From contig NZ_AFPM01000186.1 of assembly GCF_000220565.1 (NCBI RefSeq), positions 1 through 43,044 of the forward strand: 43,044 nucleotides of DNA. The letters run 5' to 3'. Both the position numbers and the translations under genes were made by a program. Below are positions 23,913 to 32,415 of the stretch, in pieces (positions within the stretch are counted from its first letter, which is position 1; each line of letters opens with the position of its first letter). Origin of the DNA: Oceanicola sp. S124 (GTDB taxonomy: Bacteria > Pseudomonadota > Alphaproteobacteria > Rhodobacterales > Rhodobacteraceae). The notes beneath the pieces are model-generated. The model was not told the origin of the DNA. It saw nothing but the letters and a program-made list of their open reading frames with translations, and ran no database searches.

Positions 23913-25442
23913 ATGCCCCATGCCAGCGACGACACCCCGAACGTGCCGAACGACGGCCTGCGCGAAGCCCCGAGGGGCCGCCGCCGCCTGTTGCCCCGCC
24001 TGATGCGCAAGCCGCTTGGCGCGCTGACCGCGATGCGCATCCTGCGCGGCGGGCGGGTGGCGGATGCGGGACGCCTGCCGCGTTACCTCGGCCTGTTCCT
24101 GCTGGGCGCCGGGGCGATCTGGGCGCCGATCCTGACCTATCTTGACACCGCGCCGCTGCGCTACACCTCGTCGATGTCGCTGATCCTGCCCGGCTCGGGC
24201 GCTTCGGCCTCGGTCAACCTGGCCCAGATCGGCCAGGCGTCCTCGTTTGCCAGTTCGCCCTTCAGCGGCGGGTCCGTCAGCCCGACCGAGACCTACAAGC
24301 GCCTGCTGGCCGCCGAGCGCATCGTCGACGGCGCCGCCCGCAGCATGGAGATGGAACTGCGCGCCTTCGGTCAGCCCCGGGTCGAGCTGGTCGACCAGAC
24401 CGGACTCATCCATATCTCGCTGACCGGCAATTCGCCTGAGGATGCCCGTGCCCGGGGCCAGGCGCTGCTGGCTGCCTTTTTCGCAGAGATCGACAAGCTG
24501 CGCTCGGACGAGATCGCCACCCGCGAGTTGGGCGCCGGATCGGCCATCGCGGAATACCGCGCCTCGGTCATGGCCACCCGGGACGAGATCACCCGCCTGC
24601 AGACCGAAACCGGCCTGCTCTCGCCCGACCAGTACCGGGCGCTGGTCTCGGAGACCGACGAGCTGGCGCGCAACGTGCGTGACCTTGCCGCCAAGCTGGA
24701 CGAGAGCCGCCGGGCGGTGCAGGCCCTGGCCCAGTCGCTGGGCACCACGCCGCGTCTCGCCGCTGCCGCGCTGCGCCTGCACGCGGACACGGAATTCGCC
24801 GTCCTCAACGAAGAGATGTCCCTGCGCGCCGCCGATCTGGCGCAGGCGCGGGCCCGCTACGGCGCCGCCCATCCGACCCTGTCGGGCGCCATGGCCGGTC
24901 ATGACAGCGCCCGCAGCGAGGCACTGAACCGCGCCATCCGCCTGACCGGCCTGACCGTGCCGGAGATCGAGGCGCTGGACATGTCCCACACCGGCGCCCG
25001 CACCGGGCTGCTGAGCGAGCTGGTCACGCTGGACAGCGCCCGCGCCGGGCTGGAGGCCGAGCACGCCGCCCTGGCGCAGCGCCTCGCCGAGGCCGAGGCA
25101 CGTCGCCTGGCGCTGATCGAACCGGCGGCGCGGCTGGAGGACCTGCAACGCGACTTCTCGGTCGCCGAGGCGGTCTTTGCCTCGGCCATGGCGCGGACCC
25201 AGACCAGCAAGGCTGACCTCTATGCCTCCTATCCGCTGGTGCAGGTGCTGGAAGATCCCTCCTACCCGATGGAACCCTCTTCGCCGCGCCGCAAGCTGGC
25301 GCTGGCGGCCGGGATCGCGGCGACCTTCATGTTCCTCATGGGCCTTTCGCTGGGCTGGCTGCGCCGTCCGCTGATCGACCGGCTGATCGACAGCGGCAAG
25401 AACCGCTATGGCGAACCCGGCCTGACCGTGGCGGCGGAATGA
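23913..25442 (+). CDS. Polysaccharide chain-length determinant (Wzz/GumC-like)
   Basis: A 509-aa polysaccharide co-polymerase. A basic cytoplasmic leader (1-55) precedes TM1 (~58-77), a large periplasmic region with long coiled coil (~205-430, rich in Ala, Arg and Glu), a Pro-rich segment SYPMEPSSPRRK and TM2 (~461-483). No C-terminal tyrosine kinase domain is attached, and none is encoded nearby. AAGGAG stands at ideal distance from ATG 23913. The stop overlaps the polymerase start by ATGA. It should set polymer length together with the Wzy-like and Wza-like proteins. Confidence 0.9.
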   Translation: MPHASDDTPNVPNDGLREAPRGRRRLLPRLMRKPLGALTAMRILRGGRVADAGRLPRYLGLFLLGAGAIWAPILTYLDTAPLRYTSSMSLILPGSGASASVNLAQIGQASSFASSPFSGGSVSPTETYKRLLAAERIVDGAARSMEMELRAFGQPRVELVDQTGLIHISLTGNSPEDARARGQALLAAFFAEIDKLRSDEIATRELGAGSAIAEYRASVMATRDEITRLQTETGLLSPDQYRALVSETDELARNVRDLAAKLDESRRAVQALAQSLGTTPRLAAAALRLHADTEFAVLNEEMSLRAADLAQARARYGAAHPTLSGAMAGHDSARSEALNRAIRLTGLTVPEIEALDMSHTGARTGLLSELVTLDSARAGLEAEHAALAQRLAEAEARRLALIEPAARLEDLQRDFSVAEAVFASAMARTQTSKADLYASYPLVQVLEDPSYPMEPSSPRRKLALAAGIAATFMFLMGLSLGWLRRPLIDRLIDSGKNRYGEPGLTVAAE

Positions 25443-26785
25443 GCGCGCCCGCGCCGCGCCTGTCCCCGGTGAACCCGGCCGAGCGGATGGTCTGGGTCGC
25501 CCTGCGCTGGACATGGCCGTTCTACTTCCTCGGGGCGCTCTACGTGGTCGGGCCGGTGCTGGCCTGGCTGCTGGCGGGGCTGGCGGCCTTCTGCCTCTAC
25601 TTCGGCCCGGTGATGCGCCCCGAGATGCGCCCGCGCGGCGCCATCCCGCCCGTCGTCTGGGCCTGGATGCTGGGCATGTGCGTCATGCTGGTCGCCCTCT
25701 GGGTCGGTCATCTGAACTGGGGCCTCGGCACCGGCAAGACCATCAAGAGCTCGATCGGCTGGGCCAAGGGCTGGGCGCTGCTGGCGCTCTTCCCGCTGGC
25801 CGGTGCCGTGCTGCCGATCCGGCGCGAGATCCTGATCCGCGCGCAATGCGTCGTTGGCCTCTGGACGCTGGCGCTGCTGCCGATCCTGATCGCCGCGCCC
25901 TACGCGGGTCTGCCGGAACGCATCTTCACCTCTCCGCTGAAGGCCATCGGCGGGCCGGGGCCCGAGTACTTCAGCGTCTTCTTCTTCACCTGGGATCCGG
26001 CCAGCTGGACGCCGCGCTGGCAGTTCTATGCCCCCTGGTCGCCTTTCGCGGCGCTGCTCGGGGTGCTTCAGGTCTGCTTCGCGCTGGAGGAAAAGGACCG
26101 CCGCTGGAAGTCCATCGGCATCGCGGCGGGCGTGGCGATGATCCTGCTGTCGAAGTCGCGCATGGGGATCGTCGGGCTGGTGGCCTGCACCCTCGGGCCG
26201 CGCCTGCTGCCGCTGGTGCTGCGGGGCTGGGCCTGGATGATGCTGGCCGCGCTGACCGGCTCGCTGGCGGTGCTGGGCAGCTGGCTGCTGCAGGGCCTGA
26301 AGGATGGCGTGGCCGCCTTCAAGGGCGCCCGCGCCGACAGCACGCGGGTGCGCGAGACCCTGCAGCGGATCGCCGGGGAACGCTGGCAGAACGAGGCCTA
26401 CTGGTTCGGCCATGGCACCGTCGCGCCGGGGCCGCACCTGGTGGAGTACATGCCGATCGGCTCGCATCACACCTGGTGGGGGCTGCTCTTCGTCAAGGGC
26501 CTCGTCGGGATGCTGGCGCTGCTGGTGCCGCTGGTCTGGCACACGCTGATCGTGCTGGTCGATGCGGCACGCCACCCGCGCGGGCGGCTGCCGCTCTCGG
26601 TGATCATGACCATCGTGCTGCTGTCCTTTGGCGAGAACCTGGAAATCGAGGCCTACATGCTCTGGCCGGGTCTGCTGATCCTCGGCGCCCATGCGCAGGA
26701 CGTGGCGCAGGATGCGCGACGCCGTGTCAGCCGGGCAGCACCCGGCCCCGGCCAAGCAGCCCCTGCGGGTCCAGTGCCCGCTTGA
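25439..26785 (+). CDS. O-antigen ligase/polymerase family protein (Wzy-like)
   Basis: A 448-aa inner-membrane protein with about ten hydrophobic segments and a large periplasmic loop between ~285 and 350 (GARADSTRVRETLQRIAGER, YMPIGSHHTWWGLLFVKG). The SKSRMGIVG stretch followed by a helix and the loop pattern are typical of Wzy/WaaL proteins. It starts in the Wzz-like stop codon, so the two are coupled. Within a Wzx/Wzy locus a polymerase is likelier than a ligase. Its last 59 bases overlap the 3' end of the convergent flavin dehydrogenase gene. Confidence 0.85.
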   Translation: MSAPAPRLSPVNPAERMVWVALRWTWPFYFLGALYVVGPVLAWLLAGLAAFCLYFGPVMRPEMRPRGAIPPVVWAWMLGMCVMLVALWVGHLNWGLGTGKTIKSSIGWAKGWALLALFPLAGAVLPIRREILIRAQCVVGLWTLALLPILIAAPYAGLPERIFTSPLKAIGGPGPEYFSVFFFTWDPASWTPRWQFYAPWSPFAALLGVLQVCFALEEKDRRWKSIGIAAGVAMILLSKSRMGIVGLVACTLGPRLLPLVLRGWAWMMLAALTGSLAVLGSWLLQGLKDGVAAFKGARADSTRVRETLQRIAGERWQNEAYWFGHGTVAPGPHLVEYMPIGSHHTWWGLLFVKGLVGMLALLVPLVWHTLIVLVDAARHPRGRLPLSVIMTIVLLSFGENLEIEAYMLWPGLLILGAHAQDVAQDARRRVSRAAPGPGQAAPAGPVPA

Positions 26786-28094
26786 GGGTGCCCATCAGGT
26801 CGATCTCGGCGCCGCTGCGGACCATCGCCAGATAGGGCGCCTTGTCCTGCCCCAGCCCGTGCTCGGCGGTGACCGAGCCGCCCATGCCCGCCGCCAGCGC
26901 GTTCAGCGCCGTACTGACCTCCGAGCGCCGCACGGTCTGCACGATGTAGTGCAGGTTGCCGTCGCCGAGGTGGCCGTAGATGTAGGGCCGGGCCTCCGGG
27001 TCGATGCGGGCCAGCAGGGCGCGGGCCTTGTCGAGGAAGGCGGGCAGGGCATGGGCGGGCAGGGACAGGTCATGCGGTACCAGCTCGCCCAGCCCGAAGG
27101 TATACTCCACGCAGGCTTCGCGCAGCGCCCAGAGCTGGTCATGCTCGCGCCCCGACTGGGCGACCACGATATCGCGGCACAGCCCGGCCTCGTAGGCCTC
27201 GATCAGGGCGGCCTCGAAGGCCTCTTCGCGCAGGATCTGCTGCATTCCCTGGATCTCGGCCAGAACGTAAAGCCCGGCGCCACAGGGCAGGGGCATGGTG
27301 CCAAGGCGCGCCGTGGCGCCTTCGTAGACCTCGGGCCAGATCCCCTCGTAGGCCGAGAGCAGCCCGCCGAGCCGTGCCTGCAGGTGGCGCAGCAGCGCCT
27401 GCGCCTGGGGGACATCGTCGACGGCGATCAGCGCATTGGCTTGCAGCGTCGGAGCGGGGTGCAGCCGCAGCAGGGCGCGGGTGATCACGCCATAGGTGCC
27501 TTCCGAGCCGATGAAGAGCTGATGCAGCGCGGGACCGGCGTTGTCCTTGTCCAGCCCGCGCATCGCCCTGATGACCGAGCCATCGGCCAGCACCACCTCG
27601 AGGCCCGCGACCTGCGCGCGCATCATGCCGTATCGCAACACCCGGATGCCGCCGGCATTGGTCGCCACCATGCCGCCGATGGTGGCGGTTCCGCGCGCGC
27701 CAAGATCGACGCCGAAGACGAGATCATGCGCGGCGGCGGCGGACTGCACTGCTTGCAGCGTTGCCCCGGCCTCGACCTCGATCTGCGCGGAGAGCGGATC
27801 GACCGGGCCGAGGCTCCGCATCCGCTCCAGCGACAGCACGACCTCGCCCGGGCGCACGCGGGCCCCGCCCGACAGGCCGGTCAGCCCGCCCTGCACGACG
27901 ACGGGCCGCCCCGCCGCGTGGCAGGCGGCGAGCACCGCCGAGACCCCCGCCGTACCCGCCGGGCGCAGCACCAGCGTCGGCACGCTTTCCACCCGCCGGG
28001 TGGCATCGGTGGCAAAGCGCGCGCAGGCGTCAGGATCGCTCAGCGGGGCAAGGTCATGCCCCGCGAGGGCGACCAGCAGCGGGTCGTCAGACAT
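26727..28094 (-). CDS. FAD-binding oxidoreductase, GlcD / D-2-hydroxyacid dehydrogenase type
   Basis: A 455-aa flavoprotein of the VAO/PCMH fold. The FAD part has VVVQGGLTGLSGGA (~66-79), GVDLGARGTATIGGMVATNA and GSEGTYGVITRALLRL. The C-terminal FAD-oxidase domain ends with the metal-ligand motif GHLGDGNLHY and TAEHGLGQDKAPYL. Relatives oxidise D-lactate, glycolate or D-2-hydroxyglutarate to the 2-keto acid. It is the last gene of the ten-gene operon and overlaps the RidA gene by eight bases, so the substrate is probably a 2-hydroxy acid formed from the imported compound. Exact substrate unknown. Confidence 0.9.
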   Translation of the reverse strand: MSDDPLLVALAGHDLAPLSDPDACARFATDATRRVESVPTLVLRPAGTAGVSAVLAACHAAGRPVVVQGGLTGLSGGARVRPGEVVLSLERMRSLGPVDPLSAQIEVEAGATLQAVQSAAAAHDLVFGVDLGARGTATIGGMVATNAGGIRVLRYGMMRAQVAGLEVVLADGSVIRAMRGLDKDNAGPALHQLFIGSEGTYGVITRALLRLHPAPTLQANALIAVDDVPQAQALLRHLQARLGGLLSAYEGIWPEVYEGATARLGTMPLPCGAGLYVLAEIQGMQQILREEAFEAALIEAYEAGLCRDIVVAQSGREHDQLWALREACVEYTFGLGELVPHDLSLPAHALPAFLDKARALLARIDPEARPYIYGHLGDGNLHYIVQTVRRSEVSTALNALAAGMGGSVTAEHGLGQDKAPYLAMVRSGAEIDLMGTLKRALDPQGLLGRGRVLPG

Positions 28095-28476
28095 CCGCCG
28101 CGGGTGCGCTGTCAGGGACGGTGCAGATCATGATCAGTTCGACCTTGAGGGCCGGGTTGGCCATGTTCGCCTCGAAGCAGGCGCGGGCGGGGGGCGCCAC
28201 ATCGGCCACCCATTCGTCCCAGACGGCGTTGAAGGCGGCAACCTCGCTGACGTCCTTCAGGATGATGGCGCAGAACAGCAGCTGCCCCTTGGACGAGCCG
28301 ATCTCGGCCAGCCGCGCCTCGGCCTTGGCAAAGAGCTGGCGGGCCTGTTCGGGCATCGACAGGCTGGCGTCATAGGGCGCCTCTGGCGTGACGGCGAAAT
28401 AGCCGGTGCCATTGGCGACAGTGGCGATGGAGGCACGCGCAGAGGTGCCGAAACGGGTGATCATCTGGTCCAGCAT
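28087..28476 (-). CDS. RidA family protein (reactive imine/enamine deaminase)
   Basis: A 129-aa YjgF/YER057c/UK114-family protein. Arg98 and Glu113 lie 15 residues apart, as do the catalytic Arg and Glu of E. coli RidA, so deaminase activity is plausible. ATG 28476 (MLDQMITRFG) has GAGG upstream and starts seven bases after the ATPase stop; ATG 28464 is an alternative. RidA hydrolyses reactive imines and enamines released in amine or amino-acid oxidation, which fits an operon for an amino compound. A specialised RidA subfamily rather than the housekeeping enzyme is likely from context. Confidence 0.88.
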   Translation of the reverse strand: MLDQMITRFGTSARASIATVANGTGYFAVTPEAPYDASLSMPEQARQLFAKAEARLAEIGSSKGQLLFCAIILKDVSEVAAFNAVWDEWVADVAPPARACFEANMANPALKVELIMICTVPDSAPAADV

Positions 28477-28483
28477 GGGGGCC

Positions 28484-29554
28484 TCACTTGTCCAGGACGA
28501 AGACCGCGTCGGCGGTCCAGCTGAAGTGACAGCTGTCACCTTCCTTCAGAATGACGACATCCGCCCCCGGCACCCTGACACGGATCTGCTGATCGCCCGC
28601 ATGGCCGATCACGACGGCGTTGTCGCCATAGTTGACGATGGTCTCGATCACCATCTGCGCGTTCTGGCGGCCCTCCTTCGGCTCTCGCGAGAGCTTGAGG
28701 TGTTCGGGCCGGATGAGAAGCGTCACCGCCTGGCCATCCGTCAGCGGCGGCAGGCCCTCGGCACCGCAGGTTACCTCGCCCAGCACCGGGCTTTGCGCCT
28801 TGCCACTTGCGGCATCGGTGATGGTGGCCTCCAGCAGGTTGCTCTCGCCGATGAAGTCGGCAACGAAGCGGGTGGCGGGGCGGTGGTAGATATCCAGCGG
28901 GGCGGCGGCCTGTTCGATCGCGCCGTTCGAGAAGACGACGATGCGGTCGGACATCGACATCGCCTCGGTCTGGTCATGGGTGACGAAGATCGTGGTCACG
29001 CCAAGGCGCTTCTGGATGCGCTTGATCTCGATCTGCATCTGCTCGCGCAGGTTCTTGTCCAGCGCGCCGAGAGGCTCGTCCAGCAGCAGCAGGTCAGGTT
29101 CGAAGACCAGCGCGCGGGCCAGGGCCACACGCTGTTGCTGGCCGCCCGACAGCTCTTTCGGCAGGCGGTGGGCGAAACCGGCCAGGCCGACCAGCTCCAG
29201 CATTTCCTCGGCCTTCCTCATGCCTTCCTTCTTGCCCACCTTGCGCATCTGCAGGGGGAAGTAGACGTTTTCCGCTGCGGTCTTGTGCGGGAACAGGGCG
29301 TAGTTCTGGAACACGATGCCGATGTTGCGTTCCTGCGGCGCGAGATGGGCAAGCGACTGGTCTGCCACGGTGATCTCGCCCTTGGTGGCCTGCTCGAAGC
29401 CGGCGATCACCATCAGTGTGGTGGTCTTGCCCGAGCCCGACGGCCCGAGGAAGGTGACGAATTCGCCCTTCTCGACCTCAAGGTCTATATGGCCGAGGGC
29501 GGTGAAACTGCCGAAGGTCTTGTTGACGCCGGCGAGGCGAAGATAGGCGCTCAT
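28484..29554 (-). CDS. ABC transporter ATP-binding protein, polyamine/opine type (PotA-like)
   Basis: A 356-aa ATPase: Walker A GPSGSGKT (37-44), Q-loop Q83, signature LSGGQ (135-139), Walker B LLLLDEP (155-161), switch His in FVTHDQTEA, and a C-terminal TOBE domain (~275-355). ATG 29554 is preferred because AGGAG lies five bases before it; ATG 29581, overlapping the permease stop, would add nine residues. It powers the importer formed by the two permeases and the Tat-exported binding protein upstream. The PotA family covers spermidine, putrescine, opines and iron, so substrate cannot be read from it. Confidence 0.93.
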   Translation of the reverse strand: MSAYLRLAGVNKTFGSFTALGHIDLEVEKGEFVTFLGPSGSGKTTTLMVIAGFEQATKGEITVADQSLAHLAPQERNIGIVFQNYALFPHKTAAENVYFPLQMRKVGKKEGMRKAEEMLELVGLAGFAHRLPKELSGGQQQRVALARALVFEPDLLLLDEPLGALDKNLREQMQIEIKRIQKRLGVTTIFVTHDQTEAMSMSDRIVVFSNGAIEQAAAPLDIYHRPATRFVADFIGESNLLEATITDAASGKAQSPVLGEVTCGAEGLPPLTDGQAVTLLIRPEHLKLSREPKEGRQNAQMVIETIVNYGDNAVVIGHAGDQQIRVRVPGADVVILKEGDSCHFSWTADAVFVLDK

Positions 29555-29577
29555 GTCGGCTCCTGTGGGGGTCTGGG

Positions 29578-30369
29578 TCATTTGGATGGGGTGCCTTTGG
29601 CCATGCGGCGCAGGCCCTTGATCAGCGAGGGGGCGATCAGCCCGGCGAAGACCACGGCAAAGAGCAGGGTCGAAATCACGGCGATCACCGGATCGGCCTC
29701 TTCGCGGATCGAGTCGAACATCTTGCGGGGCAGGGTCTCGGCGTCGCGACCCGAGATGAAGATCGCCACCACGGTTTCGTCAAAGGACTGGATGAAGGCG
29801 AAGAGCGCCGAGATGGCGAGGCCAGGCTTGAGGATCGGCAGGGTGATGTGGCGGAAGACCTGCCCCGGCGTGGCGCCAAGCGAGCGGGCCGCACGCTCCA
29901 GCGTCAGGTCGAAGCCCTTCAGGTTGGCCGAGAGGACAAGGAAGGTGATCGGCACCGACAGGCAGGTATGGGCCAGGATCACGCCCAGCTTCGAGTGCAC
30001 CAGCTTCAGCTCTCCGAAGTAGGAGTAGTAGCCGACTGCCATGACGATATGGGGCACCGCCATGGGCATCATCATCATCAGGTTGGCAAAGCTCTTGCCC
30101 CAGAACTTGTGGCGCACCAGGGCGAAGGTGGCAGGCACCACCAGCGCCATGGTCAGCAGGGTGTTCATCGTGGCGATGTAGATCGAGTTCCAGGCAGGCC
30201 GCAGCCAGGAGGGATCCGAGAAGAACTGCTGGTAATAGCCCCAGGAATAGCCCGGCGGCGGGAACTGCAGCGAGGCGGCGGTCGAGAAGGACATCGGGAC
30301 CACGATCACCAGCGGGGCGGCGATGAAGATCACCACCGCGATCCCGATCCAGCGCATCAGCGTATTCAT
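29578..30369 (-). CDS. ABC transporter permease, PotC-like
   Basis: A 263-aa inner-membrane permease with six hydrophobic helices and the EAA-type loop RAARSLGATPGQVFRHITLP (~155-175) that contacts the ATPase. MNTLMRWIGIAVVIFIAAPL starts the first helix. GGAG precedes ATG 30369, 11 bases after the other permease gene. It pairs with the PotB-like protein. Confidence 0.92.
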   Translation of the reverse strand: MNTLMRWIGIAVVIFIAAPLVIVVPMSFSTAASLQFPPPGYSWGYYQQFFSDPSWLRPAWNSIYIATMNTLLTMALVVPATFALVRHKFWGKSFANLMMMMPMAVPHIVMAVGYYSYFGELKLVHSKLGVILAHTCLSVPITFLVLSANLKGFDLTLERAARSLGATPGQVFRHITLPILKPGLAISALFAFIQSFDETVVAIFISGRDAETLPRKMFDSIREEADPVIAVISTLLFAVVFAGLIAPSLIKGLRRMAKGTPSK

Positions 30370-30380
30370 GATCTGCGCTC

Positions 30381-31229
30381 CTATCCGTAAAGTTTGTCGA
30401 GGCCGAAGCGGCGGTGGTAGATCCCGAGGATCACCAGCGTCACCACCAGCAGGACGATGGACATCGCGCTGCCCAGACCGAAGGCCAGGAACTGCTCGAT
30501 CTGGTTGCCGATCAGGCCGGCGGCCATCTGTTCGCGCGGGGATCCCAGCAGGACGGGCGTGACGTAGAAGCCGAGGCAGATCACGAAGACCAGGACAGAA
30601 CCATTGGCGATGCCCGGCGCCGTCAGCGGCAGGTAGATATGGCGGAACAGCGACTTGCCATAGGCCCCCATGCTTTCCGCCGAGCGGATCAGCGAGGGGT
30701 CGATCTTCTGCATCACCGTGTAGATGTTCATGATCATGTAGGGCGCCAGGATATGCACCATCGCCAGAGTCGAGCTGAAGCGGGTGAACAGCAGCGGCGG
30801 CGGCTCGGCGATGCCGAGGGTCTGCATCAGCCAGACCACGGGGCCGTTGTTGCCCAGAAGGACCATCCAGGCGTAGGTGCGCACCAGGAACGAGGTCCAG
30901 AAGCTCATGGTGATCAGCAGCAGGATGCCCATGGCGGCGCGCTTGCTGACCGTCGACATCAGGTAGGCCAGCGGGTAGCCGACCAGCAGGCAGCAGAGCG
31001 TCACCAGCAGCGCGGTGCCGAAGGTGTTGAGGAAGACCTTGCGATACAGGCTGCCGGTCAGCACCTTTTCGTAGTTGGCAAGGCCGGGGCGCGGTTCGGT
31101 CACCGACATGAGCGCGACCTCGACCAGCGGGACGAGGAAGAACAGCGCGAGATAGATGGTCAGCGGCGCCAGCAAAAGCCAGGGCCAGAGCGTCTTGCGC
31201 TCTGCGAGGGCTGAGAGGGACAGGCCCAT
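30381..31229 (-). CDS. ABC transporter permease, PotB-like
   Basis: A 282-aa six-helix permease. The first helix lies at ~16-36 (WPWLLLAPLTIYLALFFLVP), and the EAA loop is RSAESMGAYGKSLFRHIYLP (~188-207). ATG 31229 has a strong GGAGGAGGT; an upstream reading has no such site. It follows the binding-protein gene after a 122-base spacer with a stem-loop. Confidence 0.92.
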   Translation of the reverse strand: MGLSLSALAERKTLWPWLLLAPLTIYLALFFLVPLVEVALMSVTEPRPGLANYEKVLTGSLYRKVFLNTFGTALLVTLCCLLVGYPLAYLMSTVSKRAAMGILLLITMSFWTSFLVRTYAWMVLLGNNGPVVWLMQTLGIAEPPPLLFTRFSSTLAMVHILAPYMIMNIYTVMQKIDPSLIRSAESMGAYGKSLFRHIYLPLTAPGIANGSVLVFVICLGFYVTPVLLGSPREQMAAGLIGNQIEQFLAFGLGSAMSIVLLVVTLVILGIYHRRFGLDKLYG

Positions 31230-31283
31230 GGGAGACCTCCTCCGGGAAACGGGAACGGGCGGCGCGCGGGCGCCGGGCAAGGA

Positions 31284-31314
31284 CCGGGGCGGCAAGGGAT
31301 GCGCGCCGCCCCGG
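31284..31314 (-). terminator. Stem-loop between binding-protein and permease genes
   Basis: Perfect 10-bp stem CCGGGGCGGC / GCCGCCCCGG with an 11-base loop, 38 bases behind the binding-protein stop and 55 before the permease start. No U-tract follows, so partial termination or 3'-end protection of the binding-protein mRNA is likelier than full termination. Confidence 0.6.
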
Positions 31315-31351
31315 CAGTTTCAGGGCCTGGGGAGGGCCCCGGGGGGCGGGC

Positions 31352-32407
31352 TTACGAGGCCAGCCACTCGTCGAAGCGCATCGCCACTTCCTGCGGGTCG
31401 GCGCCGAAGTTCAGCATGTCCTGCTCGAAGGTCATCTCGACGTTGCCCGGCGCCGTGGGCATCCGCGGCTTGGCGCTGTCGGGGATGAACGCGTCCGCGG
31501 CGGGGTTCATCGCGCCGTAGTTGGCCTGGGCGACGAAACCGGCAAGCGGCTCGGCCGAGGTGGCGAAGTCGACGAACATCTTCGCGGCTTCCATGTTGGG
31601 GGTCTCCTTGGCGACGACCCAGTAGGCGCTGTCCAGCTCGGCCTGGTTCCAGGTGAAGGCGACCGGGGCACCGGCGTCCTCGGCCTCGAAGTAGCGGCCG
31701 TGCCAGATGCCGATCATATCGACCTCGCCGTCGCGCAGGATCTGCGTCGACTGCGCTCCGCCGGTCCACCAGACGCGGACATGCTCCTTGATCTCGTCCA
31801 GCTTGGCGAAGGCGCGGTCGATGTCCAGCGGGTAGAGATCCTCGGGCGCAACGCCATCGGCCAGCAGGGCCAGCGGCAGGACGCGGGCCGGGTAGCGCTG
31901 CAGCGAGCGGCCGCCGGGGAAGCGTTCGACATCCCAGAAGTCGGCCCAGCTTTGCGGGGTCTCGTCCCAGCCCTTGTCGGTGCGCCAGGCCATCATGGTG
32001 GCGAAGGCATGGCTGCCGACGCCGTTCTGGAACAGCCCGCCGGGGTAGGGTTCTTCCAGCGGTTCCAGCAGGCCGGCGTTGTTGGCGGCCACGATGTCGC
32101 CGCCGCCCAGGGTGGTGACGTCGAACTCATAGACCCCGGTGCGCACCTGTGCGGCCAGCTTGGCGAAGGACACGGGGCTGACCGTGTTGACCTTGATGCC
32201 GGTGGCCTCGGTGAAGGGGGTGAACAGGTTCTCGGTCGCGGCTTCCAGCCAGGGACCACCCCAGGAGTTGATGTACAGCTCCTTGGACTGGGCGCGGCCG
32301 ATGGAGGGGGCGGCGAGGGCCGAGGCGCCGGCAAGCGCTGCCGTGCCCTGCAGGAACAGGCGGCGGTTGGGGCGGATCAGCGCGTTGTGCGTCTTCTTGA
32401 TCGTCAT
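31352..32407 (-). CDS. ABC transporter substrate-binding protein, polyamine type, Tat-exported
   Basis: A 351-aa periplasmic binding protein of the PotD/spermidine-putrescine class. The leader has a twin-arginine motif RRLFLQG (15-21) and ends at APSIGRAQS (~40), so export is by Tat. The mature part starts LYINSWGGPWLEAA and has FTPFTEATGIKV, typical of this class. ATG 32407 with GAGAG upstream is chosen over a TTG at 32419. The binding pocket cannot be deduced by eye, so the ligand may be a polyamine, opine or other cationic amino compound. Confidence 0.9.
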   Translation of the reverse strand: MTIKKTHNALIRPNRRLFLQGTAALAGASALAAPSIGRAQSKELYINSWGGPWLEAATENLFTPFTEATGIKVNTVSPVSFAKLAAQVRTGVYEFDVTTLGGGDIVAANNAGLLEPLEEPYPGGLFQNGVGSHAFATMMAWRTDKGWDETPQSWADFWDVERFPGGRSLQRYPARVLPLALLADGVAPEDLYPLDIDRAFAKLDEIKEHVRVWWTGGAQSTQILRDGEVDMIGIWHGRYFEAEDAGAPVAFTWNQAELDSAYWVVAKETPNMEAAKMFVDFATSAEPLAGFVAQANYGAMNPAADAFIPDSAKPRMPTAPGNVEMTFEQDMLNFGADPQEVAMRFDEWLAS

Positions 32408-32415
32408 GGGATCTC

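Noticed and set aside
25406-26755. 449-codon open frame on the minus strand over the polymerase gene
   Set aside because: Composition is dominated by Arg, Gln, His and Asp; the plus strand encodes a clear membrane protein coupled to the chain-length gene.
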